DNA from: Stieleria tagensis
GTDB lineage: Bacteria > Planctomycetota > Planctomycetia > Pirellulales > Pirellulaceae
Assembly: GCF_024129865.1 (NCBI RefSeq)
Contig: NZ_JAMYFE010000038.1
Coordinates: 74,836 to 138,835 of the forward strand
Direction of reading: 5' to 3'
DNA: 64,000 nt
Part shown: one piece after another, positions 30,682-37,873 of the stretch
Position numbering within the stretch: the first letter of the stretch is position 1
How the letters are laid out: the number at the start of each line of letters is the position of its first letter
Translations under genes and position numbers: made by a program
The notes under the pieces: generated by a model
Told to the model about the DNA's origin: nothing
The model's input: only the letters and a program-made list of their open reading frames with translations
The model's database searches: none

Positions 30682-30762
30682 TGAGTTTGCTCGCCGGAAG
30701 TAGATTCGCCTTCGGAATTGCTGCTCGAAATGACAACAATCCAGGCACACAGCATATCCTGG

Positions 30763-32127
30763 CTAGGGATCGCTGCGTTGTTGGCTGGCCATGATCGGGC
30801 TGACGACGCTGCCGGCGCCGGGGCGGACCGACAGAATCCGCAGTCCGATGGATTTCAGCCTGTGTGTCGGCACCGCGATTCCGACCAATAATCCCAGACA
30901 CAGCATCCGGCCGACCGACGAGATACCGAACAACAGATAGTAAATCTGTGATTCGCACCCCAGCGAACTCAGGATCACCGCGCCGGTCACTGCACCCACA
31001 CATACCGCCGCGGCATTGGCAAAGTTGTAATAGGTCAGCAAGCGTGTTCGCTGGCCGGCCGGAAGCGTTTCAAAAAACATTAAAAAGAAACCCAGTTCAT
31101 AAGCCGCCCAAGCAATCCCGCTGACCACTTGCATCAGCCCCAGCCAAACCACATTGGACGATACGATCCACAGAGCGGACAACGGGATCAATCCGATGCC
31201 GCCGATCCATAGCACCCGGTTCGCGCTGTAGCGTTCGGCAACGCGTCCCCAAAATGCCATCGACAAGACTTTGCTGATAAACGCGATCGACATCAATGAC
31301 ACATAGGTCCCATAACCGAAGTGCAGTTGTTTCAGCATGTAGGGAGCAAAAAAGGGGCCGCTGACCTGAATGAACGCCTGCATGCAGACCAGGTAGACCA
31401 ACAACCGCTTGGCAGCTTGGCTGACCGGTTGGTTGGCTTGCGCAGAACTGTCGGCGGGCAGCACCGGTGCGCTGCCGCCGCTGAGCTGGCGGTCCGACTG
31501 AGTGCGTTGCAAATAACTGGCCGAGGACAGACGTAGCAGACCGGCCAAACAGAACAGCAGCGCAAACGCTTTGCTGGTCAATCCATTCATCGACGCCCAT
31601 TGCAGGATCAGCCCGGCGACCAGCAACAATGCAAACGTACAGGCCTGTTGCAAGCGTGACCGCGAGGTGAAAAATCGTGCTCTCCCCTGCTGAGGCACCA
31701 CATGTTCCATCCAGGTGTTCCAAGCCGGTCCGGTGGCCAGTCCGGCGGCCCAGTACACCGAGGCGATCAACAGCAGTGCGGTCAGGGACAGTTCACCGTG
31801 CCAAGCCGCAACGGCCAACGGAGCAAACGCCAATGCTTGCAGAACCGCGCCGGCTACCACCCAGCGACGCAAGCCGCCGATCCAGCGGATCGCCGCCGGT
31901 GAAATCAGTTGCAACGCACCGCCGACCAATAGCGGCAGGCTGGCAACCAATCCCGCTGCGGTTTCGCCGAGCCCGATCGCGAGGGCGAAGGCCGGGAAAT
32001 AGGATTCGCCACAGCCGACCATGCCACCAAAGCAGGCTGCATCGACCATCGAGTGACGCAGATTTTCATCGCGCGCGGTTTGCTCACTGTGATCGGTGGT
32101 CACGGCGGCGGTCAAAATTCGATCCAT
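30763..32127 (-). CDS. MFS transporter at the end of the RimK/GCS2 operon
   Basis: 454 residues with about 12 hydrophobic helices and the loop motif PAAIRWIGGLRRW after helix 2. The central cytoplasmic loop (about residues 215-235) is short and Ser/Gly-rich. It follows the N-formylglutamate amidohydrolase gene by 54 bases on the same strand, so it may export or import the metabolite made by that operon (inference). Alternatively it is an unrelated efflux or peptide carrier. A C-terminal basic tail ends QQRSDP. Confidence 0.82.
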   Translation of the reverse strand: MDRILTAAVTTDHSEQTARDENLRHSMVDAACFGGMVGCGESYFPAFALAIGLGETAAGLVASLPLLVGGALQLISPAAIRWIGGLRRWVVAGAVLQALAFAPLAVAAWHGELSLTALLLIASVYWAAGLATGPAWNTWMEHVVPQQGRARFFTSRSRLQQACTFALLLVAGLILQWASMNGLTSKAFALLFCLAGLLRLSSASYLQRTQSDRQLSGGSAPVLPADSSAQANQPVSQAAKRLLVYLVCMQAFIQVSGPFFAPYMLKQLHFGYGTYVSLMSIAFISKVLSMAFWGRVAERYSANRVLWIGGIGLIPLSALWIVSSNVVWLGLMQVVSGIAWAAYELGFFLMFFETLPAGQRTRLLTYYNFANAAAVCVGAVTGAVILSSLGCESQIYYLLFGISSVGRMLCLGLLVGIAVPTHRLKSIGLRILSVRPGAGSVVSPIMASQQRSDP

Positions 32128-32181
32128 CGGCGGCTGTTTTTTCGAATCGAATGGTTGAAAGGGGATTGCGGCGAATCTTTG

Positions 32182-32919
32182 TCACAACGACGGCAGCGTC
32201 TGGATCAGCGCGGCCACGACCTGGTGCTGTGTGCCTGGATTGCATTTGAAATAGCGATTGCTGATTTCAACTTCAATGCCAAGGTAGTCTTGCGGCCGAA
32301 ATTGTCGACGCAGCGCCAGCGTGAATCCGTCGTCGGTACCCGCGTAGGGCTGGTTCATCACCGTACGTCGCCTGGGATGGCAGCGCTGCATCCCCCGCTG
32401 CCAGACTTCACAGAAACGTCTTTCTAACTCCCGATCCGGATCAAACAACAAACCGATGTCGATCGGCCGCCATTGACCGCGGATTCGGGGGGTGAAGGTA
32501 TGAATCGAAAGATGGATGGCCCGGCCAAATTCCGAAATCGTCGACGTCACCGCATCGCACACTCTTTGGCGATAGGGATGATAGAAACCCGCAAGGATTT
32601 CTGCGCGAACGTCGCTGGGCAGTCGGCGGCTGAATTGGGATAGCAATTGGTCGTTGTCGACGGATCGATTCAGATCGACCAACAACCGGGTGGTTTTCGA
32701 TGCAATCAATTCCACTTGCAGCGCCGACGCGAACTCGGTTGCCGCCGCCAATGCGCCGGGATCATAACCGCGGTGGCTGTTCAGCCAATGTGCCGCTTGC
32801 TTGGAATCAAACGCCGCGGCGAATTGGGCGGGCACTTGGTTGCCAGCGTGTTCACAGCTGACGACGAAACCGGCGGCGGGGCGATTCACGGATGGAAGGG
32901 TTCCCAAAGATCCAGACAA
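32182..32919 (-). CDS. N-formylglutamate amidohydrolase-like enzyme
   Basis: 245 residues of the FGase (HutG-type) family, metal-dependent hydrolases releasing formate from N-formylglutamate or related N-acyl glutamates. Visible family motifs are VVSCEHAGNQVP (H and E ligands), HRGYDPGA, LLVDLNRS, IHLSIHTFTP and the late YLGIEVEISNRYF. No histidine-degradation genes are nearby. Instead its start lies 34 bases inside the GCS2-like gene, so it belongs to the same translationally linked set and probably acts on the product of that pathway or on a protected intermediate. Confidence 0.87.
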   Translation of the reverse strand: MSGSLGTLPSVNRPAAGFVVSCEHAGNQVPAQFAAAFDSKQAAHWLNSHRGYDPGALAAATEFASALQVELIASKTTRLLVDLNRSVDNDQLLSQFSRRLPSDVRAEILAGFYHPYRQRVCDAVTSTISEFGRAIHLSIHTFTPRIRGQWRPIDIGLLFDPDRELERRFCEVWQRGMQRCHPRRRTVMNQPYAGTDDGFTLALRRQFRPQDYLGIEVEISNRYFKCNPGTQHQVVAALIQTLPSL

Positions 32920-34127
32920 TCAGCCAGTTGGTCGTACACGTTGTGCAGTTCCTCGTGGCTAAAATTCGGTCCCAGCGAATTGCGGATGCGGGTCGCTAAA
33001 GTGCCCTGCGACAGGATGATTTCGATCGGCGCGTACAAGCTGTCCAGTGATTCGTCGTCTCGGCGAGCTTGCTGGAGCAGCAGCGACCAGAGTTCGCCGG
33101 CGCGACATTGCGGGCGTTCGATCCCGAAACAGGCCAGGAAGTCGCTGTCATCGATCAAGGTCTGTTCCCCGGTCGTCGCCACGGCGTCCAGCAGGCCGCG
33201 CAGTTGCTCGGTCGTGATCGATTGTTGCGTCTCGGTCGTCGAGGTTTGTTGTTGCACCAGTCGTTTAATGACCGCGGTCACGGCGGCGCAGATTGCAACA
33301 TCCGCCGCGGGGTACTCTTGCACGTCCATCAATCGCAACTCGATCGACCCACGGTCAAATCGTGCGATCGCGCCGCGCGCGTTCAAAAAGTCGACTTCGA
33401 AGACTCCCTCCGGATCATGCGCAGCGATCGCATCTTGGATCGGCACAAAAATCTGACGTCGATAGTCGGATTCGTCAAAAATTGGTTCTGGGATCACGTT
33501 GCCGATCAAAGCCGGAACGCGATCGCAGTGGCCGGCATAGTGGTGCAGTCGCGAATCGAGTTGCCCGGTCAAGCTGCCACCGACGATCGGAGAACTGGCG
33601 GCCAGAGCCGGCAAGATTGGCAACACCAGTCGCACCGCGGCGTGCAACAATGCAAATTCATGATCACCGTCAAAGGGCAGGTTCAGGTGCACACTCTGCA
33701 CATTCGCCCAACCGTGTGACCGGCAATCAAACACGCGATCATAGGCTTGGTAGATGTCGTGGTTTTCATGCGGCCACAATACGGTTTCTTTGGCCGGATT
33801 CATCCAGGGGTGCATGGCGGTCGGCAACAGTCGTGCGTCTAGCTGATCCAGCGTCGGGCGCAGATCACGGATTGCGGTTTCGAACTGTGACGGCAGCGAT
33901 CGGATGCGTTTGGCCGGGTGCGTTGTTTTCAGCTCCAACACATGCAGGGCCAATTCGTTGGACCAAGTGATCGGACCCGCTGTGAAATCGCTGACGGTTT
34001 GACCGCCGGCCAAGGTTGACAGCAGCACATCAGCGATCGGCCGTACGTCCAACGTGTCGCGATCGACGATCATGTATTCCATTTCGATGCCGACCGCATC
34101 GAACAAACCAAGGGGCTGAGTGTTCAT
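32886..34127 (-). CDS. GCS2-type glutamate-cysteine ligase-like enzyme
   Basis: 413 residues of the carboxylate-amine ligase (YbdK/GCS2) family, ATP-dependent enzymes with a glutamine-synthetase-like fold that join a carboxylate, usually the gamma-carboxyl of Glu, to an amine. The opening VGIEMEYMIVDRDTLDVRP carries the metal-binding Glu pair, followed by SNELALHVLELKT, ANVQSVHLNLPF and RGSIELRLMDVQEYP. The sequence differs enough from GshA that glutathione synthesis is not implied. It overlaps the RimK-like gene by 4 bases and the amidohydrolase gene by 34 bases. Confidence 0.87.
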   Translation of the reverse strand: MNTQPLGLFDAVGIEMEYMIVDRDTLDVRPIADVLLSTLAGGQTVSDFTAGPITWSNELALHVLELKTTHPAKRIRSLPSQFETAIRDLRPTLDQLDARLLPTAMHPWMNPAKETVLWPHENHDIYQAYDRVFDCRSHGWANVQSVHLNLPFDGDHEFALLHAAVRLVLPILPALAASSPIVGGSLTGQLDSRLHHYAGHCDRVPALIGNVIPEPIFDESDYRRQIFVPIQDAIAAHDPEGVFEVDFLNARGAIARFDRGSIELRLMDVQEYPAADVAICAAVTAVIKRLVQQQTSTTETQQSITTEQLRGLLDAVATTGEQTLIDDSDFLACFGIERPQCRAGELWSLLLQQARRDDESLDSLYAPIEIILSQGTLATRIRNSLGPNFSHEELHNVYDQLADCLDLWEPFHP

Positions 34128-35584
34128 TGTTTGTTGGTTTCAATGCGGCGGGCAAACGATTGCATGATGCGGCGGTACAGTTCGTCTCGCAGCACCGCGT
34201 CTTCGACACCGGAATCCAAGTTCGGATTGTCGTTGACTTCGATCACATAGAAGGCGCCTTCGGCCTCTTTCACGTCGACGCCGTACAACCCGTCACCGAT
34301 CAGATTGGCAGCCTTGACCGCGGTTGCAACCGCTTTGCGCGGCGCGGTTTCCACTGGAAAGGTTTCGCATTTCCCGAAGCGAGGTTTGACGCCGCCACTG
34401 TCGTGTTTGGCGATCTGCCAGTGGCCTCGAGCCATGTGGTATTTACAGGCAAACAGGGCGCGGCCGTCAAGCACGCCGATTCGCCAATCAAAATCCGTTC
34501 GCATGTATTGTTGGGCGATCACCAGTTCAGAGTCTTCGAAAAATTCGGCCAACCGGGCGGCCAGTTCTTCCGGATTAGCCGCTTTCAAGACGCCTTGGGA
34601 AAACGCACTGTCGGGGCGTTTCAAGACAATCGGATAAGACACCTCACTGGCGATTTCGACGGCGTTGCGTCGGTGCACGATCCACGTTTTTGGCGTCGGC
34701 ACTTTGGCTCGGTTGAGCAATTCGGCCAAATAAACTTTGTTGGTGCAGCGCAAAATCGACAGCGGGTCATCAATCACCACCATTCCTGCCGCCTGGGCGC
34801 GCCGTGCCAAACGATAGGTGTGGTGATTGACCGCCGTGGTTTCACGGATCAGCAGCGCATCAAACTCCATCAGCCGATCGGAATCCTGCCGCGTGATTAA
34901 CTCCGCCGCGATCCCTTCGGCCGCTGCGGCTTTGACCAATTTTTTGAGTGCCGGTTCGTCTGACGGTGCCAAATCGCCTTCGTCGGGATTGTGCAAAATG
35001 GCCAGGTCGTACCGCATCGTGCGACGTTTGGGGCGATCAAACCCACGGCGGACAAAGTGCTTGGCCGCCGCCTGGGCGACAAAGTCTCGATGGCTTTCCG
35101 GCACCGCTTTCAATGCGATCGCCGACGCACTGCTGAGTCGCCAGCGGTTGCGGCGGCGGAAATGAAATCGCAGCAGCGGCGCTTGGAACAGCCCGCACAA
35201 TTCTTTTGTTAACCGGTCATAGCGTTTGGCCAGGTTCTGGCCGAAGTAGACGCTGAGCACAAATTCATCACTCGCCAGTCCTTTGAGCGATGTTTCGATC
35301 AATTCCTCCAACGGTTGGGGGATCAGGCGTACGGCAGCTGATCCGTGCAGGTCTTGGATCGTCGAGACATCGGGGATCGGCCGATGCCCGCGGGCTTCGG
35401 CCAACAGTGAAACGTAGTAGCCGATACTTTGATAGCCATAGGATCGGCTAAGGTTGTAAATGCGAGTGCCGCGTCGCAATTTGACGTCATTGGTCGACAG
35501 ATAATCTCTTGGGTCGATCGTTTCGACGCCTTCGATAGGGCCCAGCCAGTCATCGCCTGATTCGGCGATCAAAATGGTGTTCAT
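34124..35584 (-). CDS. RLAN-domain RimK-type ATP-grasp ligase
   Basis: 486 residues. The N-terminal about 190 residues match the RimK-like ATP-grasp N-terminal domain (VETIDPRDYLS, IYNLSRSYGYQSIGYYVSLL). An ATP-grasp ligase core follows (about 245-480) with SYPIVLKRPDSAFSQGV (nucleotide loop), VIAQQYMRTDFDWRIGVLDG, and the metal site GVDVKE with VIEVNDNPN (D437, E449, N451). RimK-type enzymes join amino acids, often glutamate, to a carboxylate through an acyl-phosphate. The substrate here is unknown. ATGA overlaps with genes on both sides make coupled translation likely. Confidence 0.9.
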   Translation of the reverse strand: MNTILIAESGDDWLGPIEGVETIDPRDYLSTNDVKLRRGTRIYNLSRSYGYQSIGYYVSLLAEARGHRPIPDVSTIQDLHGSAAVRLIPQPLEELIETSLKGLASDEFVLSVYFGQNLAKRYDRLTKELCGLFQAPLLRFHFRRRNRWRLSSASAIALKAVPESHRDFVAQAAAKHFVRRGFDRPKRRTMRYDLAILHNPDEGDLAPSDEPALKKLVKAAAAEGIAAELITRQDSDRLMEFDALLIRETTAVNHHTYRLARRAQAAGMVVIDDPLSILRCTNKVYLAELLNRAKVPTPKTWIVHRRNAVEIASEVSYPIVLKRPDSAFSQGVLKAANPEELAARLAEFFEDSELVIAQQYMRTDFDWRIGVLDGRALFACKYHMARGHWQIAKHDSGGVKPRFGKCETFPVETAPRKAVATAVKAANLIGDGLYGVDVKEAEGAFYVIEVNDNPNLDSGVEDAVLRDELYRRIMQSFARRIETNKQ

Positions 35585-36348
35585 TCAGAACCGGTGCTCG
35601 CGGGGGTGATGGTTAACAGGTTGGCGTCGTAGGTGACGATTCCCAGCAGGATCGCCGACGTGACACGCCACAGCGATGCGGGGTATTTGTTGGTCGGCGC
35701 CATCGGATTGGGGTGCAGTGGGTCGGCGACCAAGACGACCCGATCGGCTGGTTGGTAGCCATGTAGGATCACAAAGTGCCCGGTCGGGTCGCCGGCGATG
35801 TCATCGCTAATGCTCTCGTGTCGATCGTCGTTTCGGTGTGGTCGTTCCCGAGCCTCGTTGTACAAGTACGTTGCACTCAACCCACACAGGATCGGAACGC
35901 CGGTCGACAGGGTTTGTGCGATCAGGGTGTCATCGAGTGGTTGCATCCGCACGCGACCACCGAGCGCCAGGAATTTAAGGTACTTGGTCGTGGCGAATTG
36001 CAATCGATGTTGGTCCAAATCCGTTCGCTGCCGTTTTGCGTCACGCTGTTGGCGCAGTTTTTCAGCGAGTGCAGCGGCTGAAATCATGTCGCCCGATGCG
36101 TCAAACCATGTGGGATCAAACAGTTGCAGATTGTAGGTCGCGATGACAGCGTCAAAGCCACGGGCCAAGGCGTCACATCCCAGGTCGACGATCAATGTTC
36201 CACCGGCATTGAGCTGGCCGATATCGTCGATCAATTCCGGCAACGAAACCGGGTCGTTCCAATAGTGATAGACAGCTGCCAGGCAAGTCGGCCCACAACT
36301 GGTGTCAGAGGGTTGAGTCTGGATTTCAAATTCCAGCAAATGCTCCAT
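35581..36348 (-). CDS. C39-like papain-fold peptidase of the RimK operon
   Basis: 255 residues from the ATG at 36348. An upstream ATG at 36444 is possible but the family starts with MEHLLEFEIQTQ. The Cys-protease pattern is clear: TSCGPTCLAAVYHYW with the nucleophile Cys, GHFVILHGYQ with the His and LVADPLHPNP with the Asp. No leader or membrane segments are present, so it is a stand-alone cytoplasmic C39-type peptidase rather than a bacteriocin exporter domain. It is the first gene of the five-gene unit and could trim a substrate or, by reversal, form or cut an isopeptide (inference). Confidence 0.83.
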   Translation of the reverse strand: MEHLLEFEIQTQPSDTSCGPTCLAAVYHYWNDPVSLPELIDDIGQLNAGGTLIVDLGCDALARGFDAVIATYNLQLFDPTWFDASGDMISAAALAEKLRQQRDAKRQRTDLDQHRLQFATTKYLKFLALGGRVRMQPLDDTLIAQTLSTGVPILCGLSATYLYNEARERPHRNDDRHESISDDIAGDPTGHFVILHGYQPADRVVLVADPLHPNPMAPTNKYPASLWRVTSAILLGIVTYDANLLTITPASTGSE

Positions 36349-36474
36349 CAGAAACGATCCAAGATCGAGATCCGCAGATGAACAGAGATGCAAGAGAATC
36401 GTGTTCCCACGGCCATTGGGCAAGTGGGGTTGGCCGTCCGACAACGCGGAACTGTCAGATGAGCGAAAGGGCCA

Positions 36475-36509
36475 TTAAAAAAACCCACAAGCGGCGTGGC
36501 TTGTGGGTT
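36475..36509 (-). terminator. Rho-independent terminator of the small conserved gene
   Basis: A perfect 11-bp stem (AACCCACAAGC at 36482-36492 with GCTTGTGGGTT at 36499-36509) borders an A-run on its left, which is a U-run on the minus strand. It lies about 30 bases after the stop of the gene at 36541-36774 and separates it from the RimK operon. Confidence 0.88.
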
Positions 36510-36540
36510 CCCTGAATTGGTTGCAGTGGAACTGCCGGGA

Positions 36541-36774
36541 TTATTCGCGGGGGCGAATGGCGCCGGTCAATCCGCTGTAATCGACGCGGTCGGTGTTGTG
36601 CCACAACGGTTGACCGCGTTCGACTCGACTACGCAAGACTTCAATCTTCGCAGCACTACCGGCTGGTGCATCAGTCGGTGAAAACAGATCGTCCGAATGT
36701 GGGACGAAGTCTTCATCGTGCCCGTAACGGAGGATGGCTTCGAAGACGTTCTTGCAACGTGACATGTCTTTCAT
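36541..36774 (-). CDS. Small conserved planctomycete protein
   Basis: 77 residues if started at the ATG at 36774 (MKDMSRCKNVFEAILRYGHD); a GTG at 36807 would add 11. The sequence ends with the distinctive RVDYSGLTGAIRPRE and has HDEDFVPHSDD in the middle. I recall proteins with this ending in other planctomycetes but no function. The strong terminator directly behind and its own leader suggest a separately expressed gene. No signal peptide, membrane helix or Cys pairs. Confidence 0.72.
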   Translation of the reverse strand: MKDMSRCKNVFEAILRYGHDEDFVPHSDDLFSPTDAPAGSAAKIEVLRSRVERGQPLWHNTDRVDYSGLTGAIRPRE

Positions 36775-37334
36775 TTGTACGACTCGAAATTCTAAAAGTT
36801 GATCCACAATTCGATTGTGGCTTCCATGGGTGCGTTGATCCTGACCAAATCGAATCTTGTCTAACGCACCAAGCTGAAATTTTCCCCAGTGAACGTTTCC
36901 GTGTGCCCCGGGTTTGCGACGCAGGGATTATTGACGTTAGATCAACCGAGTCAAGAAAATTGTTGGCTCAGCCCTTGTCATCCCTGTTGGATCCTACCTG
37001 CAGAAGCGGTTTACCCACGCGGACCCCGCAACGGTTTTTCAGCAACCGGGCCGCCGACTTGGGGGCCCAACCGGTCGGCGGCTTCATCGAGCTTTCTTTA
37101 GGCAAGGGGGCAAATCTTAACGCTGGGATTGAATCTGGTGACATCAAGTCGCCTGCCGATCGTCAATGGGGGCAGCACCAATGAGCGCGTCGGTCGCCAC
37201 GGCATCCGCACCGCCACTAGAAAATCACCGCCGAATCGCTAGGTTTCCGGTCGTGGCGATGGCGAAAAAAAATCCTAATTTTTTATTTGGAAGTGTGCCC
37301 TTGGTTCGCCTGATTCAGATAAAAGAGGCAAAGT
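36775..37334. other. Divergent intergenic region
   Basis: About 560 bases between the small minus-strand gene and yjbQ. The right part (37265-37330) is AT-rich and carries a GAGG site before the yjbQ GTG start. The open frames at 36666-37184 have no recognisable product. No tRNA-like fold seen. Confidence 0.5.
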
Positions 37335-37751
37335 GTGTGGGTTCAGCGAACTTTAACGCTCCCGGCGTCGCGACGGGGGTTTCATTTGATGACGTCTCGG
37401 ATCGTCGATGCGATGCCCGAAATCGGCTCGATCCAGACCGGCATGATGCAAGTGTTCATCCAACACACCAGCGCGTCGTTGACCATTAACGAGAACGCCG
37501 ATCCGGACGTGCGAACAGATTTTGAAACCGCGATGAATCATGTGGTGCCGGAATCACTGCCCTATGTGCACACCCTGGAAGGCCCCGACGATATGCCCGC
37601 GCACGTCAAGGCAAGCATGATGGGCGCAAGTGTTCAAATCCCGATCGGCGGTGGTCGTTTGAAATTGGGCACCTGGCAGGGCATCTATTTGTGCGAGCAC
37701 CGCGACCGCGGCGGCGCCCGCCGAGTCGTGGTCACACTGATGGGCGAGTGA
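37335..37751 (+). CDS. yjbQ: YjbQ/UPF0047-family protein
   Basis: 138 residues, start GTG at 37335 with AAAAGAGG 6 bases upstream. The family signature is complete: MMQVFIQHTSASLTINENAD, then DMPAHVKASMMG, and GTWQGIYLCEHRD, whose His residues form the small metal/phosphate site. YjbQ proteins can replace thiamine-phosphate synthase when overproduced, but their normal role is not settled. Convergent with the glucosidase gene. Confidence 0.93.
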   Translation: MWVQRTLTLPASRRGFHLMTSRIVDAMPEIGSIQTGMMQVFIQHTSASLTINENADPDVRTDFETAMNHVVPESLPYVHTLEGPDDMPAHVKASMMGASVQIPIGGGRLKLGTWQGIYLCEHRDRGGARRVVVTLMGE

Positions 37752-37830
37752 TCGCAGCAACCCGCTGGAGATGAACGGCAACGTTGTTCAGCAGCGTTGT
37801 TCAGTCGTGGCTGCTTGAATTCAGACCGGA

Positions 37831-37844
37831 CACGCTGAAGCGTG
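37831..37844. repeat. Short palindrome between convergent genes
   Basis: CACGCT and AGCGTG pair around GA, within the 122 bases between yjbQ and the glucosidase. Just before it, CGTTGTTCAG occurs twice (37782 and 37795). It may act as a weak bidirectional terminator or be one copy of a dispersed intergenic element. Confidence 0.4.
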
Positions 37845-37873
37845 AACTCCAACGGTTGCTCGCGCCGCGTCGC

